A DNA stretch of 34,728 nucleotides from Colwellia sp. E2M01 (GTDB taxonomy: Bacteria > Pseudomonadota > Gammaproteobacteria > Enterobacterales > Alteromonadaceae), in contig NZ_JAHKPR010000054.1 of assembly GCF_018860585.1 (NCBI RefSeq), forward strand, positions 46,554 to 81,281, given 5' to 3'. Position 1 is the stretch's first letter. The number at the start of each line of letters is the position of its first letter. Both the position numbers and the translations under genes were made by a program. Positions 1 through 8,129 of the stretch are shown here, piece after piece. Under the pieces are notes generated by a model. The model searched no databases. It saw only the letters and a program-made list of their open reading frames with translations, and was not told the origin of the DNA.

Positions 1-39
1 ATTTAACGGACTTGGTATTAACCATCTTAAGAGGTAATA

Positions 40-243
40 ATGGATAACTGGTTAGCAATTGCCATAGCGATAATTTCCGTTCTCGTATTTTTAGGTAATT
101 TGAGTACTTTTAAGCAGAACTCAAAACATAAAATGCGTGAGACAAGTTTAAATGATCGTAAAGAAACCTTACCTAGAACCAATAAAACAGCACATAGAAT
201 GCCCGAAATAAACACAAGCATAAATAATCACAAGCATAAATAG
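40..243 (+). CDS. Small DUF2897-like membrane protein
   Basis: This 67-residue protein has a hydrophobic N-terminal segment (about residues 3-20, beginning MDNWLAIAIAIISVLVFLG), followed by a short polar linker and a very basic, polar tail rich in K, R, N and H. A single membrane anchor with a cytoplasmic positive tail fits the DUF2897 family of small gammaproteobacterial proteins; that assignment is from memory of the family pattern and is tentative. The start is supported by a GAGGT ribosome-binding site at 31-35. The gene stands alone and is followed by a strong bidirectional terminator at 401-429. Its function is unknown. Confidence 0.6.
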   Translation: MDNWLAIAIAIISVLVFLGNLSTFKQNSKHKMRETSLNDRKETLPRTNKTAHRMPEINTSINNHKHK

Positions 244-400
244 GCACATCACTTATTAAAGCGACTACAGCGAATATTGTTTCAATTTACAATAGCGTTA
301 AAGACCTTTAATTACCTGCTTTCATTTCCACTTCGTACAACGACTAGATCAAAAACTTATCGTAGTTTCTATAAGCTTCAGTTTCTAAAGTCATAGACAT

Positions 401-429
401 AAAAAAACTCCAGCAAGTGGAGTTTTTTA
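401..429. terminator. Bidirectional Rho-independent terminator
   Basis: The arms ACTCCA and TGGAGT (407-412 and 418-423) close a GCAAG loop and are extended by an A-tract on the left and a T-tract on the right. The structure can therefore stop transcription from the small plus-strand gene at 40-243 and from bamC on the minus strand. Confidence 0.85.
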
Positions 430-472
430 TATCAATAAATTATGGCGATGAAAAGCTGCCTTTTCGCTACTT

Positions 473-510
473 TTGATTTAACGATCATCAATAACCAAGC
501 GTTAAATCAA
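473..510. repeat. Inverted repeat just beyond the bamC stop codon
   Basis: TTGATTTAACG at 473-483 is repeated perfectly in inverse at 500-510 around a 16-nt loop. No T-run follows on either strand. In a bamC transcript it would be a 3' hairpin ahead of the terminator at 401-429, possibly protecting the RNA end. Confidence 0.55.
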
Positions 511-518
511 CGACTTCT

Positions 519-1688
519 TTAGAATATTTCTCTAAATGATAAAGTCGGCTCTATTGCAGGGAATACTCGTTCTAATGTTTCTAACGTTAACGGTGTTCCA
601 TCTTCTTTGTAAATTGTTACTGCGGTTTGATGTTCAATGTCATCAAGTTGCGATAATACAAATTGGTATTTCACTTCATCAACATCAATAATAGAATTGT
701 CTTCACCCCAAATAGAGTCCCAAATACTTGTTTCAGGTTTCACAAAATCAACATAATAGATTTTGTTTTCTTCGCTTAAATCTGTAATTGTAAAACCATG
801 TTTTTCAAAGAATAACGGCATGTTATTCCATAAATCGTCAATACCAAGCTCGACAATATAGGCCGCTTCGCCAGTAACATTCTCACCAATTTTAACTAAT
901 TTTTGATTCGCTCTAATTAATCTATCTTTACGTTGTTGCACACGGTAAGCATAGTCTACAGAAGCAATTAACTCATTCAACATAGATTTTTCAGCGCGTT
1001 GCTGATCGATAGGGTCCATGGTTTTGCTACCCCCCAGATAATCCGTTTGTAAGAAATCTACTAACGACACTCTTAACGACACACTGCGACCATGAGATTT
1101 AGCTAAAATTTGAAAACGAAAACGTTTACTTTTAGCAACAACGACATCCTCAAAGATCCAACCATCATCAACTTCTTCATGATACCAATCAGATTCAATA
1201 ATAGCGGTTCTAATACCTTCACGTTTAATACTGGTTTCTTTTAAACTAGTAGCCCCTTCCATTACTTTACCTAAGGTAACTTCTGGATCTTCATCAATGA
1301 AACTATAACCAACACCATCTTCGTTAAGTTTTGCTTTAACAACACCCTCAATTAAATCCATTAAGTTTTGATTTTCTAATACTTGATCAAACCAAATAAT
1401 AGCAACACCTGACTCTTCAACAACACGTGACGAACTAGCAACAGGCATAACAAGTGAAGGCGCTCTGATATCCATTTTTTCACCAACAGGACCAGCATGA
1501 TTGATATTATTTGTAATGAAATATTCATTAGACTGTTTTGGTGTATCTAGATTAGCGGGAATAACAATGCCCTTTGCTTCTTTTAAATTCTGATAATCAA
1601 AATCGCCAAGTGCTTGCTTATTATTAACAGAACCACACGCCGTTAATGATAACGCCAACAGCGAAAAATAAAATACTTTACAACTCAT
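519..1688 (-). CDS. bamC: Outer-membrane protein assembly lipoprotein BamC
   Basis: BamC is an accessory lipoprotein of the BAM complex, which inserts beta-barrel proteins into the outer membrane. The 389-residue product starts with a lipoprotein signal peptide ending in the lipobox LTAC, so Cys18 should be lipidated. After it comes the flexible N-terminal segment with the motif GDFDYQN, the region that binds BamD in E. coli BamC. Two helix-grip domains follow, roughly residues 100-230 and 260-380. The start is supported by an AGGAG site just upstream. The length is somewhat above E. coli BamC (about 344). In many gammaproteobacteria bamC lies directly downstream of dapA; here no dapA precedes it and 557 bases without a clear gene separate it from bcp. 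Confidence 0.88.
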   Translation of the reverse strand: MSCKVFYFSLLALSLTACGSVNNKQALGDFDYQNLKEAKGIVIPANLDTPKQSNEYFITNNINHAGPVGEKMDIRAPSLVMPVASSSRVVEESGVAIIWFDQVLENQNLMDLIEGVVKAKLNEDGVGYSFIDEDPEVTLGKVMEGATSLKETSIKREGIRTAIIESDWYHEEVDDGWIFEDVVVAKSKRFRFQILAKSHGRSVSLRVSLVDFLQTDYLGGSKTMDPIDQQRAEKSMLNELIASVDYAYRVQQRKDRLIRANQKLVKIGENVTGEAAYIVELGIDDLWNNMPLFFEKHGFTITDLSEENKIYYVDFVKPETSIWDSIWGEDNSIIDVDEVKYQFVLSQLDDIEHQTAVTIYKEDGTPLTLETLERVFPAIEPTLSFREIF

Positions 1689-2245
1689 TAAAACTCCTGT
1701 GGTTGAGGATGTTCACTTCTTATATTGAGAGAAAAAATCATCAATATAATCTTTTTACAACAACCTACTTAACCCACTAAAAATACTTTGATAAAAACAA
1801 GGCTATATAATGCGCCCCATGGTACTTGCCTGATTTTACAAACACAAGTTATATGACCACAAAAATGCGAGATGATTCCAACTTTAATCACGGTAAGTTA
1901 CAATGTTAGGTATTGATAACTTAAGATTACATCAGGTTATTAATGCGTTAGCTTTTAGCGAAAAAAATATCGCTTGCACAAAGCATTCAAATAAAGGCTT
2001 TACTGCGTTTAAATTTGAGTAACCAGATAATACAATAAATTGGTTGTGGATAATCAAAAATGCTATTTACATCAATATTGGAAAAGTTGCATTGATTGTA
2101 CAAAATAAAATTAGTTATAAACAAGCTATTTATAAGCAATAGCAAATTAGTGTTATTGCCAACTGGCTTAATAATTTCGCCCTATACAAAATGCATCTTT
2201 TATAAATAACAATTACTTTTTAAAATAATTAGGAATGAGTTTACT
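1689..2245. other. Intergenic region between bamC and bcp
   Basis: This region holds the divergent upstream sequences of bamC and bcp. It contains a TATAAT at 1806-1811 on plus without a well-spaced -35, two tiny overlapping reading frames (1853-1909 and 1903-2022, the latter 39 codons) with no recognisable product, and one perfect DnaA box (TGTGGATAA, 2045-2053). I see no recognisable remnant of dapA or gcvR, which often neighbour these genes in relatives. Confidence 0.5.
2092..2121 (+). promoter_or_regulatory. Candidate bcp promoter
   Basis: TTGATT (2092-2097) and TATAAA (2116-2121) are separated by 18 bases, each close to the sigma-70 consensus. They lie about 125 bases before the bcp start. 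In such AT-rich DNA chance matches are common. Confidence 0.35.
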
Positions 2246-2722
2246 ATGAAAACACTAAAAGTCGGTGATATTGCACCGTTATTTACCCTGTCTAATGAAA
2301 ATGAAGAATCTATCTCTCTCGCTGATTTTATCGGAAAAAAACAAGTATTAGTTTATTTTTATCCTAAAGCAATGACACCTGGTTGTACTGTGCAAGCTCA
2401 AGGTTTGCGTGATATTAAAGCTGAGCTTGATGCATTAAATACCGTAGTTTTTGGTATTAGTCCTGATGAAGTTAAACGCTTAACTAAGTTTTGCGATCGT
2501 GATTCATTAAATTTTTCGTTACTTTCGGATGTAGATCATAAAGTGGCTGATGCCTTTGGTGTATGGGGGTTGAAGAAATTTATGGGCAGAGAATATGATG
2601 GCATACATCGTTTAAGCTTTTTAGTCGGTCTTGATGGTAAAATCAGTCATGTTTTCAATAAATTTAAAACCAAAGATCATCACGAGGTTGTGTTAGCGGT
2701 ATTGAACGAGTTACAGCAATAA
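2246..2722 (+). CDS. bcp: Peroxiredoxin Bcp/PrxQ (thiol peroxidase)
   Basis: This 158-residue AhpC/TSA-type peroxiredoxin reduces hydrogen peroxide and organic hydroperoxides in the cytoplasm, normally with thioredoxin as electron donor. The active-site motif YPKAMTPGCTVQA places the peroxidatic cysteine at Cys47. The E. coli-type resolving cysteine five residues later is Gln52 here. A second cysteine sits at Cys83 (LTKFCDRD), matching the position of the resolving cysteine I recall for PrxQ of Xylella fastidiosa, so this is probably the alpha2-alpha3 two-cysteine type and not a one-cysteine enzyme. A ribosome-binding site (AGGA, near 2231) precedes the ATG. The gene is single and ends in a strong hairpin terminator at 2786-2820. 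Confidence 0.92.
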   Translation: MKTLKVGDIAPLFTLSNENEESISLADFIGKKQVLVYFYPKAMTPGCTVQAQGLRDIKAELDALNTVVFGISPDEVKRLTKFCDRDSLNFSLLSDVDHKVADAFGVWGLKKFMGREYDGIHRLSFLVGLDGKISHVFNKFKTKDHHEVVLAVLNELQQ

Positions 2723-2785
2723 TTATACTGTGCCTGTTGTAAACTTAGTGACTCTAAACTTTACTATATACAGCGCATTGATAAT

Positions 2786-2820
2786 AAAAAAGCCTAGAGG
2801 TTATACCTCTAGGCTTTATT
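2786..2820. terminator. Terminator after bcp
   Basis: A perfect 13-bp stem (AAAGCCTAGAGGT at 2789-2801 with 2805-2817) closes a 3-nt loop, with A-rich and T-rich flanks. It terminates bcp on plus. Confidence 0.85.
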
Positions 2821-2846
2821 TTAATTGGTAACTTTTAATAGCACTT

Positions 2847-3113
2847 ATATACCCGTTCCACTTGAAGATGCTCGTTTCAGGAAGCCTGAGCGATTCATAA
2901 CCAAGGCACCTTTTTTTATCAAGGGTTGTTCCCTTAAAAAGAAATGTAACGCAGGGTATGATTTGCTCAGTCTTCCCCAAGGGCTGGTTTAGAAACGCTT
3001 TATGCCGCGTTATTGATTTTGAGAAGGAAAAACCATTCTCTACAATCAATGCCTTGCCTAAAGGCGTTTCTAATTCCAGCTGAATCCTGCATCTTCAAGT
3101 GGAGCGGGTATAT
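2847..3113. mobile_element. MITE-like structured repeat element without transposase
   Basis: The element is bounded by inverted repeats of 24 bases with one mismatch: TATACCCGTTCCACTTGAAG... at 2848-2871 and its complement at 3089-3112; one further base matches on each side. Inside are two large imperfect hairpins. The left one pairs 2880-2899 with 2957-2976 and encloses a small AAGGG/CCCTT hairpin (2921-2935). The right one pairs about 2991-3005 with 3056-3071 and, further in, ATTGATT with AATCAAT (3011-3017 and 3043-3049). Reading frames crossing it look non-functional. Length of about 265 bases, terminal inverted repeats, absence of coding capacity and position between the bcp terminator and the convergent permease gene fit a non-autonomous miniature element. 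I have the impression that such units recur in Colwellia and Pseudoalteromonas genomes, but cannot verify this here. No clear target-site duplication is visible. Confidence 0.72.
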
Positions 3114-3255
3114 CATTGCATCTAACTTATCCCTTGTAGTTAAAAAGATGAGCAAAACTATGATAGAAAAATAAATAAGATTAAATAAATACTTATACCG
3201 CATAACCCTACTTTATGTACAAACTGTAACGGTATTCCCTCTTATTAAAGGTATT

Positions 3256-4362
3256 TTACTTGTCGTTATCATCACTAACGGCAACAGTTTCAGGAATCAG
3301 CTTTTGCTCAGCATCCGGAATCGTCGGCCAAGCATTAATAACCGCTTTTACTAATGTTGCTAAAGGAATAGCGAAAAACACCCCCCAAAAGCCCCACATT
3401 CCGCCAAAAAATATGACCGCAATAATAATCGTGACAGGATGTAAATTAACAGCTTCAGAAAATAATAATGGCACAATAACATTACCATCTATTGCTTGAA
3501 TAATACCGTAAGCCAGCATTACATAACCAAATTCACTACTAAAGCCAAATTGAAATAACGCCACCAACATCACCGGAAGTGTCACGACAGTTGCTCCCAC
3601 ATAAGGCACCAACACTGACAGACCTACTAAAACCCCCAGTAATAGCGAGTATTGCAAATCAAGAAACATAAAGGCAACTGTTGATGAAGTACCAACAATA
3701 ATAATTTCAATAACTTTACCGCGAATATAATTTAATATTTGTTGATTCATTTCGTTACTAACTTTATTAGCCATGCGGCGCTCTTTCGGTAAAAAGAAAG
3801 TAATACTGTTTATTAAATCGGCTTTATCTTTCAAAAAGAAAAACACCATTAACGGTACAAGTATTAAATAAATAAGTAAGGCTACAATATCAGAAATGGC
3901 ATTCAGTGAGCCTTTCAACCCTACTTGCCCCCATTGCAAAAAGTTATTTTTTATCATGGCAATAATGCTTTTTATTTGCTCAACATCAACCAAGTCAGGG
4001 TATTTTTCAGGCAAGGTCATTAAGTAATCTTGAGATAAACTAACCATGTGGGGAACTTCTTGTAATAGGTTACTACTTTGCTTCCAAATAAGGGGTAACA
4101 AACCAAATGCGGCTAAGAGCGCGAAGCCGACAAAAGTAATAACCACAACGATGGTAGCGCTGGTGCGCGACATTGAGTTATTAACCAATTTGTTTACTGG
4201 AAGATCTAATAAAAAAGCCAACGCTATCGCAACAAATACCGGCATAAGTAAATTACTAAATAAGGTAATAAACAAAGTAATACTAACTAAAATAACAACC
4301 AGTGTTACTGCATGTGGATCTGAGAATTTACGTTTATACCATTCACTAAATAATTTATACAT
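3256..4362 (-). CDS. AI-2E/PerM-family membrane permease
   Basis: The 368-residue product belongs to the AI-2E transporter (PerM/TqsA/YdiK) superfamily of inner-membrane proteins. It has paired N-terminal membrane segments (about 20-75), a further helix near 75-95, a soluble middle part, and a cluster of membrane segments from about 155 to 345. Family motifs visible are PLMVFFFLKD near residues 170-180, the GxxxGLSVLVPYVG segment near 245-260 and the terminal FFGGMWGFWGVFFAIPLATL. Substrates differ across the family and cannot be read from sequence. PerM homologues often lie beside bepA and arsC in gammaproteobacteria, as here, so perM is the likely name, but I leave the symbol open. It lies 83 bases downstream of the tusA-like gene on the same strand. 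Confidence 0.85.
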   Translation of the reverse strand: MYKLFSEWYKRKFSDPHAVTLVVILVSITLFITLFSNLLMPVFVAIALAFLLDLPVNKLVNNSMSRTSATIVVVITFVGFALLAAFGLLPLIWKQSSNLLQEVPHMVSLSQDYLMTLPEKYPDLVDVEQIKSIIAMIKNNFLQWGQVGLKGSLNAISDIVALLIYLILVPLMVFFFLKDKADLINSITFFLPKERRMANKVSNEMNQQILNYIRGKVIEIIIVGTSSTVAFMFLDLQYSLLLGVLVGLSVLVPYVGATVVTLPVMLVALFQFGFSSEFGYVMLAYGIIQAIDGNVIVPLLFSEAVNLHPVTIIIAVIFFGGMWGFWGVFFAIPLATLVKAVINAWPTIPDAEQKLIPETVAVSDDNDK

Positions 4363-4445
4363 AACGACCTATTTAACCTTTTAGCAATGTATATAGAAAT
4401 ATACCTAATATAACTTTAATAATTTGATGTTTATAACTTAGTTTT

Positions 4446-4664
4446 TTATAACTTAATGTTTATTTCGACTATACCAACCGCTATGTCTTTTTGCTGGTAG
4501 GTATAGCCTTTTTTATTAAGTAATTTAGGAATGTCATTTAAAGAGCCAATATCATTGATAATAATGTGGCACTCATCGCCAGATTGCATTTTTTTTAGTA
4601 ATTGACGTAACTGAATTAACGGAACAGGACACTTTTGCCCCTGACCATCATATTTATAAATCAT
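4446..4664 (-). CDS. TusA/SirA-like sulfurtransferase
   Basis: This 72-residue protein carries the family hallmark Cys-Pro-x-Pro: GQKCPVPLIQLRQLLKKM, with Cys12 as the expected persulfide-carrying residue. TusA-type proteins relay sulfur, for example in tRNA 2-thiouridine synthesis, while many paralogues have other or unknown partners. The rest has the expected beta-alpha-beta-alpha-beta-beta pattern (GDECHIIINDIGSLNDIPKLL). It lies just upstream of the permease gene and is probably co-transcribed. Because paralogues are common and the neighbours are not thiolation genes, I call the family but not the canonical TusA. Confidence 0.82.
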   Translation of the reverse strand: MIYKYDGQGQKCPVPLIQLRQLLKKMQSGDECHIIINDIGSLNDIPKLLNKKGYTYQQKDIAVGIVEINIKL

Positions 4665-4964
4665 AAATTATCTAATATTTGAAGTACCTAATTAAAACAT
4701 CGCTTTAGTTTAATTGACAAATTTGAGACAATTAATCCTTTGTGTTAACAATGACACTAAACCGAAACAAGTTAAGATTAAAGCTAAAACAAAGATAAGT
4801 TAAGCGAGTGTTATTATAAATTGAATTCATAACTCATTGTACTAGTTATCATAACGTACCTCTATAACGGATACCATGCAAAGTATTGTTAGCAAACATC
4901 TTACATATTACCTGTTTCACCTTAGTTTTACGCACAATATCTTATCGCCAGGAATTATAATTAC
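4665..4964. other. Divergent intergenic region
   Basis: About 300 bases separate the minus-strand tusA-like gene from the plus-strand gene at 4965. The DNA is AT-rich and must hold both promoters. A TTGACA lies at 4714-4719 on plus but no good -10 follows at the right distance. I see no gene, repeat or operator that I can support. Confidence 0.4.
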
Positions 4965-5588
4965 ATGAGTTCATTAAGTCCCAAAGCTAGCTTAAAAGAA
5001 ATTAATGCTTATAAAAAACAATTGAACTGGGGAGAGGTACCCACTATTTACCAGATGTTTTCAACTTCTTTAAGTGATCTAGACGGCATATTAACTCATG
5101 GGTTTGACAACGCATATAAACAAATATTGGATCCAAATATTTGGAATAGATCACTGTTACGTACAACTAAAACAATAAATGACAGTAATCATGTCAACAC
5201 TAGTGAACAACAAAACAAGCTACAAATAAGTTTGCGTCATGAATTTAATGACGTAGGTTACGAATTACATTGTTACCCTATCGTTAATGGTGAAAAATTA
5301 ACAAAGAGTATGATTAACGACATTGATTGCCCTTTTAATTATTGGGTGCCTGAAAAAATGCAAATGCTATTTCGTATTAACAGTTTTGTGGCATTTTCAC
5401 TTTATTGTTTTCAACGTGGTGATGAAGCTGACAAAGCCTTATTAAAATTTGCTCACTATAAAGTTGAATCATTAATAGCAAAGTTAAACGAATTTTTTCA
5501 AGTAGATGCGGTCAAAGGTTATAGTATTGCTGAATTTTACCAAGAGATCGCAAAAAGAAATGGTGATATTCTTACCCATAATTCATGA
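4965..5588 (+). CDS. Uncharacterised protein, 207 residues
   Basis: I do not recognise this protein. It has no signal peptide and no membrane segment and should be cytoplasmic. The N-terminal part has a patterned, partly helical stretch (KQLNWGEVPTIYQMFSTSLS), the middle is polar with a run of N, S and T (about residues 75-90), and the C-terminal half contains FRINSFVAFSLYCFQRGDEA and a predicted helical end. AGGA near 4953 supports the ATG. It sits just upstream of bepA and in the same direction, with only about 110 bases to the bepA start, so read-through into bepA is possible. Confidence 0.75.
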   Translation: MSSLSPKASLKEINAYKKQLNWGEVPTIYQMFSTSLSDLDGILTHGFDNAYKQILDPNIWNRSLLRTTKTINDSNHVNTSEQQNKLQISLRHEFNDVGYELHCYPIVNGEKLTKSMINDIDCPFNYWVPEKMQMLFRINSFVAFSLYCFQRGDEADKALLKFAHYKVESLIAKLNEFFQVDAVKGYSIAEFYQEIAKRNGDILTHNS

Positions 5589-5702
5589 ATGTAGTTAATA
5601 AATAGTTTTATGTTCTTTCAGCCATGCAGGCCAAGTAGAATTTAGGAAGCCATCTTGTTTCATATAAAGTTTAATAAAAAATTTACTCTGTATTCTAATA
5701 AA

Positions 5703-7166
5703 ATGTTTAATATAAAACCCTTTTTTAGCAGCTTATTGATAACATTAACTATTGCCGCTGCAACAAGCCCAACAGCTAGTGCAATTGGAAACAATAAGAA
5801 CAAGTTACCTGACATAGGTATTTCCGGTTACAGTATTTTATCTATTGATAAAGAGCTACAAATTGGCCAAGCAATGATGCGTCAGTTACGAGGTTCACAA
5901 CCAGTAATACATGATCCTGTACTCAATGAATATATCAACCATTTAGGTAATTCTTTAGTCAAAAATGCTCGCGGTGTTAATTATTCTTTTGAATTTTTTC
6001 TTATTAATAATAAAGAATTAAATGCTTTTGCTTTTTTCGGTGGTCATGTTGGTGTACATAGCGGCTTAGTGACAACCGCTGATACTGAAAGTGAATTAGC
6101 CGCAGTTCTTGCCCACGAAATATCACACGTTACTCAACGCCATTTAGCCCGAAGACTTGAATCACAAGGTCAAACTCAAGGTTTAACAATGGCAGCAGTT
6201 CTCTCAAGTGTATTAATAAGTCTAGTTAACCCTACAGTAGGTATGGCGGCATTGAGCGCTAGTATGGCACTTAGTCAACAAGCCAGTATTAATTACACCC
6301 GTAGCAATGAAAAAGAAGCGGATAACGTAGGTATAGCGTTATTAGCAAACAGTGGATATGACCCACAAGCAGCGGCAAGTTTCTTTGGTAAGTTGTCAGT
6401 CAAATATCGCTATGCGAGTAAACCACCAGCGATGTTATTAACACATCCATTACCAGACTCACGGATCACTGAAGCTCGTCAACGCGCGCTGAAGTACCCT
6501 GCCCGTCCATTACCGCCAAGTTTAGAATTTGAATTAGCCAAAGCCAGGCTTACTGCTCGTTATGAAAGTGATATAAAGTCTAATATTACTAACTTTTCAC
6601 GTCAGTTAGAGAAAAAACGTTACGCATACAGAGAAGCCGCTATGTATGGTTTAGCTTTGTCTTACTTTGAAAATAAACAAAATGAGGAAGCGTTAGAATT
6701 ACTCGAAACATTATTGAAGTATGATAGAAATAATTTATTTTATGTAGATGCCATAACTGATGTGTATATAGCAAATGATCAAACACAAAATGCATTAGCC
6801 ATGCTCAATCAGTTAAATATGTTGATGCCAAACAATCAAGTTGTTAGCTTAAATTATGCTAATGCGTTAATCTCCGCTAAACAGTATGATGACGCAGAAC
6901 AGGTTTTAAAAGATTATTTGTTAACCAATTCTGATAATTTTATCGCTTACGACTTATTAACAACTCTCTATCGTAGCAATAAAAAACTCGGTTTAATGCA
7001 TATGTATAAAGCGGAGATTTTTGCTTTGCTAGGTGGTTACGCAAAAGCTGTTGATGAATTACAAACCAGTTATGCCATGCTTGAAGACAGACCTCTAATG
7101 CAAAAAAGAGTAAAAGCTAGGATCATACAATTACAAGAAGACGAAAAACGTCTAAAACGATTATAA
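5703..7166 (+). CDS. bepA: Periplasmic metalloprotease/chaperone BepA (YfgC), M48 family
   Basis: BepA is a periplasmic zinc protease and chaperone that degrades stalled LptD and BamA and promotes LptD assembly. From the ATG at 5703 the product has 487 residues, the length I recall for E. coli BepA. It begins with a signal peptide (MFNIKPFFSSLLITLTIAAA, with likely cleavage after TASA). The M48 catalytic motif HEISH is at residues 138-142 and the third zinc ligand is expected in NEKEAD (about Glu205). The C-terminal part from about residue 290 has TPR-like helical repeats. An in-frame TTG at 5655 has a better ribosome-binding site (AGGAAG, 5644-5649) and would add 16 residues ahead of the signal peptide; the length and alignment to E. 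coli favour 5703. Confidence 0.93.
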   Translation: MFNIKPFFSSLLITLTIAAATSPTASAIGNNKNKLPDIGISGYSILSIDKELQIGQAMMRQLRGSQPVIHDPVLNEYINHLGNSLVKNARGVNYSFEFFLINNKELNAFAFFGGHVGVHSGLVTTADTESELAAVLAHEISHVTQRHLARRLESQGQTQGLTMAAVLSSVLISLVNPTVGMAALSASMALSQQASINYTRSNEKEADNVGIALLANSGYDPQAAASFFGKLSVKYRYASKPPAMLLTHPLPDSRITEARQRALKYPARPLPPSLEFELAKARLTARYESDIKSNITNFSRQLEKKRYAYREAAMYGLALSYFENKQNEEALELLETLLKYDRNNLFYVDAITDVYIANDQTQNALAMLNQLNMLMPNNQVVSLNYANALISAKQYDDAEQVLKDYLLTNSDNFIAYDLLTTLYRSNKKLGLMHMYKAEIFALLGGYAKAVDELQTSYAMLEDRPLMQKRVKARIIQLQEDEKRLKRL

Positions 7167-7230
7167 TGCATACCTTGCTAGCTATTACCTGTAATTGACA
7201 ATTTATTCATATTATTTAAAGGAAACCATA

Positions 7231-7581
7231 ATGTTTACTATTTACCACAACGCTCGCTGCTCTAAAAGTCGCCAAACATTAGCACTACTTGAAGAGAAAG
7301 CTAACGACTCACAACAAGAAATAACAATAGTAGAATACTTAAAGACTCCATTAAACATCGACGAAATCAAGCAATTATTAGCACAACTTAATTGCACTCC
7401 TCTGGCTATGATGCGAACTAAAGAAGTTGAATTTAAAGAGCAAGGATTAAAAGATGCAAGCGATGTTGAGCTTATTAATGCGATGGTAAATACACCGAAA
7501 TTAATTGAACGCCCAATAGTCAGTAATGGCAGTAAAGCGATTATCGGCCGTCCACCTGAAAATGTTTTAGCTTTCTTTTAA
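7231..7581 (+). CDS. ArsC-family reductase (YfgD-like)
   Basis: The product belongs to the thioredoxin-fold ArsC family, which includes glutaredoxin-dependent arsenate reductases and the YfgD group. The catalytic cysteine is Cys10 in HNARCSKSRQTL, and the family segment LIERPIV with the conserved Arg follows near residues 89-95. From the ATG at 7231, preceded by AAAGGA, the protein has 116 residues, the usual length; an upstream in-frame TTG adds 12 residues with no support. It lies 64 bases after bepA, the same order as E. coli bepA-yfgD. No other arsenic gene is nearby, so a role in arsenic resistance is uncertain. Confidence 0.88.
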   Translation: MFTIYHNARCSKSRQTLALLEEKANDSQQEITIVEYLKTPLNIDEIKQLLAQLNCTPLAMMRTKEVEFKEQGLKDASDVELINAMVNTPKLIERPIVSNGSKAIIGRPPENVLAFF

Positions 7582-7621
7582 TTCCCAAAGTACTCTATTA
7601 TTAAGCCAATATAAGCAAACA

Positions 7622-8020
7622 ATGAATAAACAACGATTAGCGACAAATACCTACAAAAAAATAGCATTAGCTGGTTATTTTTCTTTACTACTATTCATGC
7701 CTCTATGGTTGATAGTATTAAGCCCTAGCGATAGCTTAAGTATGCCTACAACATTGATTATGTTTACTTTACCTTTATTATTTCCATTAAAAGGATTATT
7801 ACAAGGTAATCCTTTTACTTATGCATGGTCTAACTTTATTGTGTTAATCTATTTTCTACATAGCTTAACTACGCTATGGGTGTTACCTGAAGACGCCATT
7901 TGGGCAACGCTTGAGCTTATTTTTGCTAGCGCGATGTTTTTTGGTGCTACATATTACGCAAAATTTCGTGGACAAGAGCTGGGCTTAAGTTTACGTAAGA
8001 AGAAAGACGAAGAAACCTAG
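7622..8020 (+). CDS. DUF2069 inner-membrane protein
   Basis: This 132-residue protein has four hydrophobic segments, approximately residues 13-33, 40-57, 64-85 and 90-112, and a short basic, charged tail ending KKKDEET. The size, the topology and the position after the arsC gene fit the DUF2069 family of gammaproteobacterial membrane proteins, whose function is unknown. It lies 40 bases after the arsC-family gene and is probably in the same transcription unit. No strong ribosome-binding site is visible. Confidence 0.75.
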   Translation: MNKQRLATNTYKKIALAGYFSLLLFMPLWLIVLSPSDSLSMPTTLIMFTLPLLFPLKGLLQGNPFTYAWSNFIVLIYFLHSLTTLWVLPEDAIWATLELIFASAMFFGATYYAKFRGQELGLSLRKKKDEET

Positions 8021-8129
8021 ATAAAACGATAATCTTTAAATGAACCTTATATAACTTATTAAAAAGGTTAATTTAAAGACATTAGTATATAAACTCGCCA
8101 TTTACTTAGTTAAGGGTTAGGAAGGATTA

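Noticed and set aside
1853..2022. Two tiny overlapping frames upstream of bcp (18 and 39 codons)
   Set aside because: No clear ribosome-binding site and no recognisable sequence; AT-rich DNA gives such frames by chance.
2045..2053. Single perfect DnaA box in the bamC-bcp region
   Set aside because: One 9-base match in a 35-kb AT-rich window is expected by chance; there is no second box nearby.
2816..3203. Minus-strand open frames of 77 and 67 codons
   Set aside because: They run through the inverted repeats and hairpins of the MITE-like element and have no ribosome-binding site or recognisable product.
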